In this document: in pieces, positions 6,752-13,808 of the stretch
Layout: each line of letters starts with the position of its first letter
Position numbering within the stretch: the stretch's first letter is position 1
Origin: Oscillospiraceae bacterium
GTDB taxonomy: Bacteria > Bacillota > Clostridia > Oscillospirales > Ruminococcaceae
DNA: 37,137 nucleotides
Direction: 5' to 3'
Assembly (NCBI GenBank): GCA_017547245.1
Contig: JAFYQD010000010.1
Location: 1-37,137, forward strand
Notes under the pieces: generated by a model
The model's input: the letters and a program-made list of their open reading frames with translations, nothing else
Databases searched by the model: none
Told to the model about the DNA's origin: nothing
Program-made: the position numbers and the translations under genes

Positions 6752-6771
6752 GGATTCCAACGCTGACCACT

Positions 6772-6795
6772 GCCGTCCCGTGAAAACGGGGCGGC
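6772..6795 (+). terminator. Terminator of the cold-shock gene
   Basis: GCCGTCCCGT (6772-6781) pairs with ACGGGGCGGC (6786-6795) around a GAAA loop, followed by TTCTTTGCTTTT. Confidence 0.8.
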
Positions 6796-6821
6796 TTCTT
6801 TGCTTTTGCAAAAAATGTCGC

Positions 6822-6850
6822 TATACAATTTTTTTGATGTGTGATATATT
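6822..6850 (+). promoter_or_regulatory. Possible extended -10 promoter of the double zinc-ribbon gene
   Basis: TGATATATT (6842-6850) provides an extended -10. A weak -35, TATACA, lies 17 bases upstream at 6822-6827. Confidence 0.45.
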
Positions 6851-6895
6851 GAATAAAAGGCTTCTGCCCAACCATCGTCCCAAAGGAGTGAGAAC

Positions 6896-7444
6896 ATGTC
6901 CTTTATAAATTCTCTGGGAAGAAAGATTTCTCAAACAAGCCAAGAGGTGCTGCAAAAAACCAAAGAGACAGCTGAAATCATCAAATACAACAACATGATT
7001 TCGGAAGAAGAAAAACACCTTGAACAGCTTTTTACCTGTCTGGGAAAAGAATTTTACAAACAGGCTTATGATACCTGCCTTGAAATAATGCCCGACACCG
7101 TTGCCGAAATCAAAGAAAGCCAAACCAGAATTGAGGGATATCAGACACATCTGCAAAGCGTAAAGGGGATAATTCTTTGCCCCAACTGCGGCAAAGACCT
7201 TCCTCCCGATGTTGTTTTCTGCAGTGCCTGCGGACATAGACTTGAAAGCGAAGAAACCGCCTCTTCGGCTGCTGAAACACAACGCACCTGTCCTAATTGC
7301 AACGCCCCCATGCCCGAGGATTTTCTGTTCTGCATAAAATGCGGCACTCCTTATCCGCAAGAGACCCCCTGCACCGAAGAAACCGCCCCTGCCAGTGAAG
7401 AAACCCCTGTCGCTGAACCGGAAACAGAATCCAACCAAACATAA
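6896..7444 (+). CDS. Double zinc-ribbon protein of unknown function
   Basis: I do not recognise a specific family for this 182-residue protein. Residues 1-90 are charged and predicted helical. Two zinc-ribbon modules follow: Cys95, Cys98, Cys109, Cys112 and Cys132, Cys135, Cys146, Cys149. An acidic Glu/Thr/Pro-rich tail starts near residue 153. No signal peptide or membrane segment is visible, so it should be cytoplasmic. The ATG follows AAAGGAGTGAG. It faces a convergent gene that also has an N-terminal zinc ribbon; the two share only the general CPNCG...CxxCG pattern. Confidence 0.8.
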   Translation: MSFINSLGRKISQTSQEVLQKTKETAEIIKYNNMISEEEKHLEQLFTCLGKEFYKQAYDTCLEIMPDTVAEIKESQTRIEGYQTHLQSVKGIILCPNCGKDLPPDVVFCSACGHRLESEETASSAAETQRTCPNCNAPMPEDFLFCIKCGTPYPQETPCTEETAPASEETPVAEPETESNQT

Positions 7445-7449
7445 AAACA

Positions 7450-7473
7450 ACGCCCTGCTTTTGGTCAGGGCGT
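7450..7473 (-). terminator. Terminator between the convergent zinc-ribbon genes
   Basis: ACGCCCTG (7450-7457) pairs with CAGGGCGT (7466-7473). On the minus strand TTGTTTTTAT follows, so it best serves the minus-strand gene. Confidence 0.6.
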
Positions 7474-7502
7474 CATCTCTTTGGATATGTTGTATATGTA
7501 GT

Positions 7503-7967
7503 TCAGCGTTTGCCACTGCCGCCGCAGGTGCGGCAAGTGCGCGATCCGTGGCAGGTGCTGCAAACCGAGGTAACATAGTCACCTGCACCCGCATAGTTTT
7601 CTTGCGTACCGTACCCGTCGCATTTGGGGCAGTCGCCGTCGCCGTCACAGGTAAGGCAGTCCAAAATCTTTTTGCGTTCATAGGGCTTGCCTATGCTTAT
7701 CGAGCTGGATGACCCGCCTGAAGAGGAGCCGGATGAACCGCCGCCAAAGAGCCCGAAAATGTTCTGCACCTTAATAAAGCCCACAATAACCACCGCGGCC
7801 AAAATCAGAACCTTCATTTTGGTTGAAAGGCCGTTGGTGCTGTTTTTCTGCTTTGCCTTCTTCCCTTTGTTGGGTTCAGCCACACCGGGGATGGCGACAG
7901 GCGTACCGCATGCCTGACAAAACTGAGCATTCTCTGCAAGCTGTGTTCCGCATTTGTGGCAAAACAT
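7503..7967 (-). CDS. Membrane-anchored protein with zinc ribbon and DnaJ-like Cys-rich tail
   Basis: This 154-residue protein has three visible parts. An N-terminal zinc ribbon has Cys3, Cys6, Cys17 and Cys20. A basic linker leads to a single membrane segment at about 51-67. After a Gly/Ser-rich spacer (75-90), a tail has four CxxC pairs (Cys104/107, 113/116, 136/139, 145/148) spaced like the DnaJ cysteine-rich zinc domain. The ATG at 7967 follows AAGAAGG and is preferred to an upstream TTG. A strong promoter lies at 8007-8035. The topology suggests the two metal domains lie on opposite sides of the membrane or are joined by a hairpin. The function is unknown. Confidence 0.75.
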   Translation of the reverse strand: MFCHKCGTQLAENAQFCQACGTPVAIPGVAEPNKGKKAKQKNSTNGLSTKMKVLILAAVVIVGFIKVQNIFGLFGGGSSGSSSGGSSSSISIGKPYERKKILDCLTCDGDGDCPKCDGYGTQENYAGAGDYVTSVCSTCHGSRTCRTCGGSGKR

Positions 7968-8006
7968 CCTGTTACCTTCTTTCAAATAACTTTTTATGAC
8001 AAATAA

Positions 8007-8035
8007 AGTATAAATGATAAAAAAACAGCTTTCAA
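8007..8035 (-). promoter_or_regulatory. Sigma-A promoter of the zinc-ribbon membrane gene
   Basis: On the minus strand TTGAAA (8035-8030) and TATACT (8012-8007) are separated by 17 bases, 40 bases before the ATG. Confidence 0.75.
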
Positions 8036-8076
8036 TATCAGAATGAACTTTTCACATCGAAAAGGAGGAGTATATC

Positions 8077-8538
8077 GTGGCAAAAAACGAAGTTCTGCAC
8101 AATTTGGTCGAAGAAACCATTCTCTGGCATGACCGCAAGCGTATTTTGGGCATGCCCATTAGCTTTACCGTCTACGATGTGGACGAAAACTCCCTGACCA
8201 TCCGCAAGGGTCTGCTTAAAACCACCACCGATGATATGCTGCTTTACCGTATTCTTGATATCAAAATGCAGCAAACCCTGTGGCAGAAAATTCTTGGTGT
8301 TGGTACCGTTACCCTATACACTGCCGACCAAAGCGGACAGACTGTCGAGCTTGTAAATATTAAATATCCCGACAAGGTACGCAGATTCCTTAACAACATT
8401 GTGGAACAGCAGCGCAACGCCAAGGGCATTACCGGACGAGAAATGTATGGCGCCGCCAGCATAGGACACAATCTGTGCGACCACGACGGCGACGGCATTG
8501 TCGACATCGATTTTAACGGAGACGGCATCCCCGATTGA
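8077..8538 (+). CDS. Bacterial PH-like domain protein with C-terminal Asp-rich calcium-type loops
   Basis: The 153-residue protein begins at GTG (8077) behind AAAGGAGGAG. Residues 10-115 resemble a bacterial PH-like (YdbS/YdbT-type) domain, with alternating beta strands such as ISFTVYDV, SLTIRKGLL and VTLYTAD and a closing helix PDKVRRFLNNIV. The last 19 residues hold two DxDxDG-type loops, DHDGDGIVD (135-143) and DFNGDGIPD (145-153). Such loops occur in EF-hand or thrombospondin-3/dockerin-like calcium sites. No signal peptide is visible, so an intracellular calcium-type loop would be unusual. The function is unknown. A strong terminator follows. Confidence 0.7.
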   Translation: MAKNEVLHNLVEETILWHDRKRILGMPISFTVYDVDENSLTIRKGLLKTTTDDMLLYRILDIKMQQTLWQKILGVGTVTLYTADQSGQTVELVNIKYPDKVRRFLNNIVEQQRNAKGITGREMYGAASIGHNLCDHDGDGIVDIDFNGDGIPD

Positions 8539-8546
8539 TAACACAA

Positions 8547-8575
8547 AAACACCCCATGCAGCGCATGGGGTGTTT
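8547..8575. terminator. Bidirectional terminator
   Basis: AAACACCCCATGC (8547-8559) pairs with GCATGGGGTGTTT (8563-8575) around a 3-base loop, with T-runs on both sides. It serves the PH-like gene (plus) and the XRE gene (minus), whose stop codon lies 2 bases further on. Confidence 0.9.
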
Positions 8576-8576
8576 T

Positions 8577-8819
8577 TTATTCTGCTTTCAGCAGCTCATC
8601 ATAGGTTGTGCCCAACTGGTCACGGATTGCCTTTAACTGTCCTGCATAAATATGCTGGATGCCTCGTTCAATTTTAACCAGGGTCTCCCGGGTCATGTCC
8701 ACTCCCTGCAGCTGAAGCAGGCGCACCAGTTCGGTCTGACCTATTCCCTTTCCCATGCGGATTTCTCGAATATTTTTGCCAATGGGAATGATGGTGTCCT
8801 GTTTGATCTTTCCGTCCAT
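8577..8819 (-). CDS. Small XRE-family helix-turn-helix regulator
   Basis: The 80-residue protein is almost only a Cro/CI-type HTH domain. GKNIREIRMGKGIGQTELVRLL is followed by the recognition region DMTRETLVKIERG and a last helix AIRDQLGTTYDELL. It lacks a ligand or protease domain, so it probably acts as a simple dimeric repressor. The ATG follows GAGGAGT. Upstream lie two inverted repeats sharing the half-site GGAC (8847-8874 and 8908-8923), which flank a strong outward promoter. These are good candidates for its operators. It could also be the remnant or antitoxin-like part of a larger system, but no partner protein gene is adjacent. Confidence 0.85.
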   Translation of the reverse strand: MDGKIKQDTIIPIGKNIREIRMGKGIGQTELVRLLQLQGVDMTRETLVKIERGIQHIYAGQLKAIRDQLGTTYDELLKAE

Positions 8820-8846
8820 TTCAGCATACTCCTCAAATCATAATGA

Positions 8847-8874
8847 ATATTTGGACTTATTTAGGTCCAAATAT
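8847..8874. promoter_or_regulatory. 28-bp inverted repeat, candidate XRE operator
   Basis: ATATTTGGAC (8847-8856) is repeated inverted as GTCCAAATAT (8865-8874) with an 8-base spacer. It lies between the XRE start codon and the plus-strand promoter at 8878-8906. A second, smaller repeat GGACT-N6-AGTCC spans the predicted start of that promoter (8908-8923). Confidence 0.65.
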
Positions 8875-8877
8875 ACA

Positions 8878-8906
8878 TTGATTTTACGAATATTATTTGC
8901 TATAAT
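8878..8906 (+). promoter_or_regulatory. Strong orphan promoter next to the XRE gene
   Basis: TTGATT (8878-8883) and a perfect TATAAT (8901-8906) are separated by 17 bases, with TGC before the -10 (extended -10). No plus-strand gene with a ribosome binding site follows before the terminator at 8986-9025. Confidence 0.8.
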
Positions 8907-8912
8907 GGGACT

Positions 8913-9027
8913 AATATCAGTCCACCTTTGTGGAACGGTATAAAATTTATTCTGCAGCAAAGGAAGCCCCTCTTCCCTTTGCAAAAAAAGCCCCCTGCAC
9001 CAACCGGTCGGAGCAGGGGGCTTTTGT
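8913..9027 (+). ncRNA. Candidate small RNA
   Basis: The region from the predicted start to the terminator is about 115 bases and has three successive stem-loops. These are TCCAC/GTGGA at 8921-8934, GCAAAGGAAG with CTTCCCTTTGC at 8957-8982, and the terminator stem AAAAGCCCCCTGC with GCAGGGGGCTTTT at 8986-9025. No ribosome site precedes a start codon in it. This is an inference from promoter, folding and terminator; expression is not shown, and I recognise no known RNA family. Confidence 0.45.
8986..9025. terminator. Bidirectional terminator (HAD gene / candidate sRNA)
   Basis: A 13-bp stem (8986-8998 with 9013-9025) is followed by seven U on the minus strand and CTTTTGT on the plus strand. 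It ends the minus-strand HAD gene and the candidate plus-strand RNA. Confidence 0.85.
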
Positions 9028-9037
9028 ATTCAGCAAA

Positions 9038-9841
9038 TCAGATCAGGCCAAAATGTTTGAGGGCGTATTCCACGCCGTCTTCGTCAATGCTCTTGGTTAC
9101 AAAGTCGGCATATTTCTGTACCTCGGGGTCGGCATTGCCCATAGCAACACCCATACCGGCCTGTTTAAGCATATCAATGTCATTAAAGCCATCACCAAAG
9201 GCATAGCAATCTTCCATGGTGGAACCCAGCAGCCCCAAAACTTCGCGGATGCCATCTGCCTTGGTCAGGTCGTGGCGCCAGAAATCAACATGGGGGCTGA
9301 TGCCGCCGCCAATCATAATGCCCTGAACAATTTCACACTGGTTCAGTACAGGTTCGCAGATACGCAGTGCGGTTTCCAGGTCGGTAAACAATACCCCCTG
9401 GAAGATATCGCGGCCGATGTGATAATCAGGGTCACGGCGGTTGGGAATTTCAAGGAAATGACCGTTGATAACCTGTTCCATGGCAGGATGATAGTCCACA
9501 CTGAAACGCCACTCGTAAGCCGAGCCGGTACCATACTCAATACCATTTTTACGGGCAATCTGAATGATGGCAGCGATTTCGGTGGGGTCGGCACACTTGC
9601 GGAAAAGCACATCGCCGTTGTATTCGCACTGGGCGCCATTGTTGTACAGTACAATATCAAAAAGATCAACGGCATAACGCTTCATAAACGAAGCCATTTC
9701 AAAGCCGGAGCGTCCGGTAGCAACGCCGGTTTTGTGTCCATTGGCACGAAGCGCCTTGATGGCACGGATGGCCGAGGGACAGATGGTATTGGTGGCATCA
9801 ACAATTGTGCCGTCCAGGTCAAAGAATACTACTTTACCCAT
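9038..9841 (-). CDS. HAD-superfamily phosphatase, Cof type (IIB)
   Basis: The 267-residue protein has all four HAD motifs. FFDLDGT carries the nucleophile Asp8 and Asp10, followed by a motif II-type ATGRS, a lysine in DLTKADGI, and the magnesium motif GDGFNDIDML. The large IIB cap lies between motifs II and III, as in Cof/YidA-type sugar-phosphate or nucleotide phosphatases. The substrate is unknown. I chose the ATG at 9841 because it follows AGGAGG and begins directly at the family N-terminus; the open frame upstream lacks a ribosome site. It is probably monocistronic. Confidence 0.92.
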   Translation of the reverse strand: MGKVVFFDLDGTIVDATNTICPSAIRAIKALRANGHKTGVATGRSGFEMASFMKRYAVDLFDIVLYNNGAQCEYNGDVLFRKCADPTEIAAIIQIARKNGIEYGTGSAYEWRFSVDYHPAMEQVINGHFLEIPNRRDPDYHIGRDIFQGVLFTDLETALRICEPVLNQCEIVQGIMIGGGISPHVDFWRHDLTKADGIREVLGLLGSTMEDCYAFGDGFNDIDMLKQAGMGVAMGNADPEVQKYADFVTKSIDEDGVEYALKHFGLI

Positions 9842-9929
9842 ATGCTTTTCCTCCTGAAGATAATTGAATCGCTGTAATACGCCCCCTTGGGGGAGGCCGA
9901 ACATATACTGAAAAAGAGGGGGAATGGTT

Positions 9930-10193
9930 ATGTCGGTTTTTGATCTGTCACCGGATGAAATTACCGCACTGAGCGTGGTAATCGGCTTTGCCTTCTCCAA
10001 GGGTCTGGATCCCTATGAGCAAAACAGCCTCGGATACTTTTTCTCGACCATCGGCCAGGTTTTGCAAACCATAGCCACCCAAAGCTTTTTGGCGGAAAAC
10101 CGTCCCCTTACCGAAACCCAGGAGTTGGAAAACCAACTGGCACAGCTGGAAAAACGCTTGACACAACTACAGGAAAAACTGAAGGATGCTTAA
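9930..10193 (+). CDS. Small coiled-coil protein of unknown function
   Basis: The 87-residue product has an N-terminal part (DLSPDEITALSVVIGFAFSK) and a C-terminal heptad-like, Leu/Gln/Lys-rich helix from about residue 58 that should form a coiled coil. I do not recognise the family. I chose the ATG at 9930 over 9924 because the GAGGGGG ribosome site sits at the right distance only for 9930. Its stop codon overlaps the convergent YbaK-type gene stop (TTAA at 10190-10193), which leaves no room for a terminator between them. Confidence 0.65.
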   Translation: MSVFDLSPDEITALSVVIGFAFSKGLDPYEQNSLGYFFSTIGQVLQTIATQSFLAENRPLTETQELENQLAQLEKRLTQLQEKLKDA

Positions 10194-10657
10194 AGAACCT
10201 TGCTGCAAACGTCTACCCATTCGCCGCCGGTCAAGTCTTCCAGTTCCTGAAGGCTCAGGCACAGGCAGGTGTTGCTCTCCCCTGCTGCGGGATATACTTC
10301 TTCATGATCCTTGAGCGAAGCATCCAGACAGATGCGTACCCCTTCGGGCAGACCGAAGGGACAAACTCCGCCTACCGCATGACCGGTGGCAGCCAGGGTA
10401 TCTTCAAAACTGAGCATTTTGGCCTTGGTTCCAAAGGTGGCCTTATACTTTTTATTATCAATGCGGGCTCGTCCGCTTACCACAATGACAACACATCCAT
10501 CACCTAATGCAAAGGCCAGGGTTTTGGCAATGCGGTCGGGTTCTACGCCAATGGCCGCAGCCGCCAAATCTACGGTAGCGGTGCTTTCGGGCATAGTCAT
10601 GATTTCACGTTCAAAGCCTTTGCTGTCCAGATAGTCTCTAACCTTCTGATAGCTCAT
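10190..10657 (-). CDS. YbaK/EbsC-type aminoacyl-tRNA deacylase
   Basis: The 155-residue protein matches the YbaK/ProX editing-domain fold. Features include ESTATVDLAAAAIGVEPDRI, AKTLAF, a central KKYKATFGTKAKML helix, and the conserved turns GHAVGGVCPFGLP and VYPAAG. Family members hydrolyse mischarged tRNAs such as Cys-tRNA(Pro) or Ala-tRNA(Pro). The ATG follows AAAGGGG. The gene lies downstream of the PfkB kinase gene with an 84-base gap, so it may share its transcript. The exact tRNA substrate cannot be assigned. Confidence 0.88.
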   Translation of the reverse strand: MSYQKVRDYLDSKGFEREIMTMPESTATVDLAAAAIGVEPDRIAKTLAFALGDGCVVIVVSGRARIDNKKYKATFGTKAKMLSFEDTLAATGHAVGGVCPFGLPEGVRICLDASLKDHEEVYPAAGESNTCLCLSLQELEDLTGGEWVDVCSKVL

Positions 10658-10741
10658 AAGAATACCCCTTTCACAAAAACAAAGGGCAGAACCTCAAAAC
10701 ATTCGTGGAAGAACATAGTGAAGTACTGCCTCGTGTATTTA

Positions 10742-11683
10742 TCAGACAGGAATTTCCTGTACATGAACCTGACTGAGCAGGTTGCATACGGTAAGCTTGT
10801 GGGGAGGCTGGGTACCATCCACCATGCAGGCTGCTGTGCCGAATGCCACGGCAGTCTTCAGACCGGTCATTACACCCTTTCCGGCCATCATACTTTTTAC
10901 AAAACCGGCCAGAGCACTGTCGCCGGCGCCTACGGTAGAGCGAACCTCAACCGAAGGAGCCATGGCAAGATGTACGCCCTCCTTGCTGATGCAAAGAATG
11001 CCGTCTTCGCCCAGGCTGATCAGGCAATAGCCAACGCCCTGTTCCACAATCTTTTTGGCTTCTTCCACCATGTCCTCCAAAGTTTTGGGAGGCTGTTCAA
11101 ACAAATTGCAGAATTCCTGACGGTTGGGCTTGATGGCCCAGGGCTTGATGTCACAGATATCCTGCAGGCTGATGGAACGGCTGTCCAAGGTGATCTGACC
11201 GCCCAGGTTGTGGATGCGGCTGCAGATGTTGCGCAGGCTGCGGGGAGAAATGCCATCGGGCAAAGCACCCGAAATCATTACCAGAGTCTCATTGTCCACA
11301 CACTGGTCCAGAGTCTCCATCACTTCTTCCATGGCTTCATAGGGAACAGCAAAACCTCGGCGGATAAGACGGGTAACGCTGCGGTCACGCTGCACAATAC
11401 TGAGATTTTCACGGGTGTTGCCTTCAATCTCGATGTGGCGATACTGAATGTTTTCGCGATTCAGCTGAGCCAGAAAGTCGTGCTTGTTGTATTTGCCAAG
11501 CAGCAGTACCAGACTGCTGGGCACATCATAGTACTTAAAAGTACGAGCAAGGTTTACCGCTTTGCCGCTGGCGTCGGTACGTTCCTCTTTTACCATATTT
11601 TCATCGGAAAGATTTATCTCATCAATCCAAAGAGTTGTATCAAGGGAAGGGTTCAAAGCAAGTGCAACGATTCTCTTGAACAT
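10742..11683 (-). CDS. PfkB-family sugar kinase (1-phosphofructokinase/tagatose-6-phosphate kinase type)
   Basis: The 313-residue protein starts FKRIVALALNPSLDTT, like FruK/LacC kinases, and has a DASGKAVNLAR segment where the family has GGKGINVA. The catalytic anion-hole and base motif is GAGDS at 252-256, with Asp255 as the likely base. These enzymes phosphorylate fructose-1-phosphate or tagatose-6-phosphate with ATP. No PTS fructose permease or DeoR regulator is adjacent, so the substrate is open. I chose the ATG at 11683 because GGAGGT lies 8 bases upstream; the longer upstream frame has no ribosome site. It is divergent from tspO. Confidence 0.85.
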   Translation of the reverse strand: MFKRIVALALNPSLDTTLWIDEINLSDENMVKEERTDASGKAVNLARTFKYYDVPSSLVLLLGKYNKHDFLAQLNRENIQYRHIEIEGNTRENLSIVQRDRSVTRLIRRGFAVPYEAMEEVMETLDQCVDNETLVMISGALPDGISPRSLRNICSRIHNLGGQITLDSRSISLQDICDIKPWAIKPNRQEFCNLFEQPPKTLEDMVEEAKKIVEQGVGYCLISLGEDGILCISKEGVHLAMAPSVEVRSTVGAGDSALAGFVKSMMAGKGVMTGLKTAVAFGTAACMVDGTQPPHKLTVCNLLSQVHVQEIPV

Positions 11684-11753
11684 AGGGATACCTCCGTGCC
11701 TTTTGAAGAAAGGCCAAATTTCGTCTATATAATTATAAACGCAAATAGTCGTT

Positions 11754-11782
11754 TTGACATCTCTGCAGAATGACAAAATAAT
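11754..11782 (+). promoter_or_regulatory. Promoter of tspO
   Basis: A perfect TTGACA (11754-11759) is followed 17 bases later by AATAAT (11777-11782). The leader to the tspO ATG is about 115 bases. Confidence 0.65.
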
Positions 11783-11853
11783 TCAACAATCAGGGCTATT
11801 TTTCAGTACATCTTATAACCCTGCATACAAAACAGCTTTTTATCTTTCAAGAC

Positions 11854-11877
11854 AGTGTTATAAAAAGGGCTAACACT
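11854..11877. promoter_or_regulatory. Inverted repeat in the tspO leader
   Basis: AGTGTTA (11854-11860) and TAACACT (11871-11877) form perfect 7-base arms around a 10-base spacer. It ends 13 bases before the tspO ribosome site. It could be an operator or an mRNA hairpin. Confidence 0.45.
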
Positions 11878-11904
11878 ACTTAAACTGTGGCAGGAGGTGT
11901 GTTA

Positions 11905-12372
11905 ATGAAAAACAGATTTTCTTATGTATTCCTGCCGCTTATCGCCCTATCTGCCGGTGGTCTTTCCTGGCTTTTTTCCCGTCAGGGATTGACCCAGGTC
12001 TATCCCCTGCTGCAGAAATCTGCTCTTACACCGCCCAACTGGGTCTTTCCGCTGGTGTGGTCTGTTCTGTATGTTCTGATGGGCATCGGGCTGGCCATGG
12101 TGCTGCAGAAAAAAAGCCCCGGCACACAAAGTGCCGGAGCGATTTGGTTGCTTCAGTTGGCCGCAAATTTTCTGTGGAGTCCATTGTTTTTCAGATGGCA
12201 GCTTTTGGGGGCAGCGCTGGTGGATCTGACCGTCCTTTGGCTGCTGGTTTTGGCTATGACCATCGTCTTTGCCCGGGGCAGCAGAATCGCTGCACTGCTG
12301 CAAATCCCCTATCTGCTGTGGTTGGGGTTCGCAGGCTATCTGAACTATGTTGTCCGGCAGCTTAATCCTTAG
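11905..12372 (+). CDS. tspO: TspO/MBR family tryptophan-rich sensory protein
   Basis: The 155-residue protein is a typical five-helix TspO. It has the conserved LTPPNWVFPLVWSVLYVLMG stretch near residues 40-60, then LQLAANFLWSPLFF and the end PYLLWLGFAGYLNY. TspO proteins bind porphyrins and some lipophilic ligands in the membrane. I chose the ATG at 11905 because CAGGAGGTG lies just upstream. It converges with the permease gene, the two stop codons being 3 bases apart. No tetrapyrrole genes are adjacent, although a UPF0303 (heme-binding-like fold) gene lies far downstream. Confidence 0.93.
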   Translation: MKNRFSYVFLPLIALSAGGLSWLFSRQGLTQVYPLLQKSALTPPNWVFPLVWSVLYVLMGIGLAMVLQKKSPGTQSAGAIWLLQLAANFLWSPLFFRWQLLGAALVDLTVLWLLVLAMTIVFARGSRIAALLQIPYLLWLGFAGYLNYVVRQLNP

Positions 12373-12375
12373 CGG

Positions 12376-13647
12376 TTAAGCCCACAGGAACCAAATGATA
12401 AGGTAACCGGTAATTACCGCAGCAAGGGTAAAGGGAATACCGATTTTAAGGAAATCGGAGGATTTTACATCATAACCGGCCTTGCGCAGAATACCGATGC
12501 CGGTAATGTTTGCCGAAGCACCAATGGGGGTCAGGTTGCCACCCAGGGTGGCGCCGCACAGCAGGCCGAAATAAAGCAGATAGGGTTCAACACCCATCAG
12601 GAGCGAAATGCTGGACACAACCGGCAGCATGGTGGCAACATAAGGAATGTTGTCGATAAAAGCAGACAGAAGAACCGATACCCATACGATAAGAGTGTAG
12701 ATGAGGAATACATTACCACTGCCGATCTTGACAAAAACCTGTGCAATGGCATCAATAACACCTGCTTCACGAATGCTGGCAACCACCACAAACAGCCCAG
12801 CCAGCAGCATCAGAGTCTGCCAGTCAATTTCCTTCATATAGCGGCTCAAAGGAGCAGCGTTTCCTTCCTTGATCAAACGGCGAACAAGGCCAATCAGGAA
12901 CAAAGCCACACAGATAAGACCATTGGTGATGTCGGGCTTGGTGGGCAGGAAAGATGCCAGAATCAGTAGAACAACGGTACCTACCATCAAAACCGTGGGG
13001 AAGTAGTCTTCCACCTTGGTGCGGCCCATGGATTCTACCGGCTGGTTGAGTTTGTACAGCATAAAGTACAGCACCACTGTGGCTGCAAGGGCACCAAACT
13101 GTACCACCCAGAACATACCCATTTTGCCATGGAAGAAAAAGAAGTCCATAAAGTTCATACCTGCATAGCCGCCCAGCAGAATGGATGTGGTATCCCCTAC
13201 CAGTGTGGCTGCGCCCTGCAGGTTGGAAGATACCGCAATGGCAATGACCACAGGGATGGGAGAAATTTTCATTTTCTGTGCGATGGCCAGCGCAACGGGA
13301 GCTACCATCAGCACTGTGGCAACATTATCTACAAAGGCAGAAACAATGCCGGAAAACAGCGACAGTGCAATTACCGCCCACTTAACATTGGGAACCACAC
13401 CCATCAACAGGTCTGCCAACAGGTTCGGCATTTTGGATTCAATAAACAGCGCAACAATACCCATGGTACCGGCAATCATCATCAGAACATTCCAGTCGAT
13501 GGAGCTGAAAACCAAATTGACAGGCATGATACCGATGATAACAAACACCGCAGCCGAAGCCAGCGCAACATAAGAACGATAGTTGGGCAGGCTAAGCAGC
13601 AGAACATAGGTAAGGACAAAAATCCCCAGTGCAATCCACATAGTCAT
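12376..13647 (-). CDS. ArsB/NhaD-type (ion transporter superfamily) permease under Mn2+ riboswitch
   Basis: The 423-residue protein has 10-12 membrane segments and two internal repeats. Each repeat carries an SAF(V/I)DN motif in a hairpin (SAFVDNVATVLM and SAFIDNIPYVATM) and a glycine-rich motif such as GATLGGNLTPIGASANI. These are hallmarks of the ArsB/NhaD/CitM group, which moves arsenite, sodium or organic anions. The substrate here is unknown. The leader (13712-13799) is a yybP-ykoY manganese riboswitch with a competing terminator, so expression should rise with Mn2+. That suggests metal efflux or relief. The ATG at 13647 follows AAGGGGG. No ArsR or ArsA gene is nearby. Confidence 0.88.
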   Translation of the reverse strand: MTMWIALGIFVLTYVLLLSLPNYRSYVALASAAVFVIIGIMPVNLVFSSIDWNVLMMIAGTMGIVALFIESKMPNLLADLLMGVVPNVKWAVIALSLFSGIVSAFVDNVATVLMVAPVALAIAQKMKISPIPVVIAIAVSSNLQGAATLVGDTTSILLGGYAGMNFMDFFFFHGKMGMFWVVQFGALAATVVLYFMLYKLNQPVESMGRTKVEDYFPTVLMVGTVVLLILASFLPTKPDITNGLICVALFLIGLVRRLIKEGNAAPLSRYMKEIDWQTLMLLAGLFVVVASIREAGVIDAIAQVFVKIGSGNVFLIYTLIVWVSVLLSAFIDNIPYVATMLPVVSSISLLMGVEPYLLYFGLLCGATLGGNLTPIGASANITGIGILRKAGYDVKSSDFLKIGIPFTLAAVITGYLIIWFLWA

Positions 13648-13683
13648 TGTTATTATCCCCCTTAAATTCAGACAAAAGAAAAA

Positions 13684-13720
13684 AAGACCCTATCATTGCC
13701 CATGCAATGACAAAGGTCTT
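13684..13720 (-). terminator. Riboswitch-controlled terminator before the permease
   Basis: On the minus strand AAGACC (13720-13715) pairs with GGTCTT (13689-13684), and TCATTGC (13710-13704) pairs with GCAATGA (13699-13693). A run of U follows. Its 5' arm overlaps the 3' strand of aptamer helix P1, so the two folds exclude each other. This fits an ON switch. Confidence 0.85.
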
Positions 13721-13799
13721 GCCAGTTGCCTGTACGAACCGGGCTTTGCGCCGTGATGACGATCCGTACAACACTTATCGTGTAAGCTACTCCCCTTTA
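13712..13799 (-). promoter_or_regulatory. yybP-ykoY (Mn2+) riboswitch
   Basis: Read on the minus strand the element starts AAAGGGGAGTAGC and ends GGCAAGACCTTT, the two signature strands of the manganese-sensing yybP-ykoY aptamer. The conserved CGTCA loop lies in an arm closed by TACG/CGTA and CGG/CCG, and CAG/CTG forms a short further helix. P1 forms between AAAGG and CCTTT. In this family Mn2+ stabilises P1 and prevents termination. Confidence 0.92.
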
Positions 13800-13808
13800 T
13801 CTGTTTCC

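Noticed and set aside
7449-7473. Riboswitch between the zinc-ribbon genes
   Set aside because: Only a simple short hairpin with a U-tract is present; it is a terminator.
8930-9877. A 315-codon plus-strand frame over the HAD gene
   Set aside because: It starts inside the candidate RNA without a ribosome site and is antisense to a gene with all HAD motifs.
9842-10000. Longer HAD protein starting near 10000
   Set aside because: The upstream codons overlap the start of a plus-strand gene and have no ribosome site. The ATG at 9841 has AGGAGG and begins at the family N-terminus.
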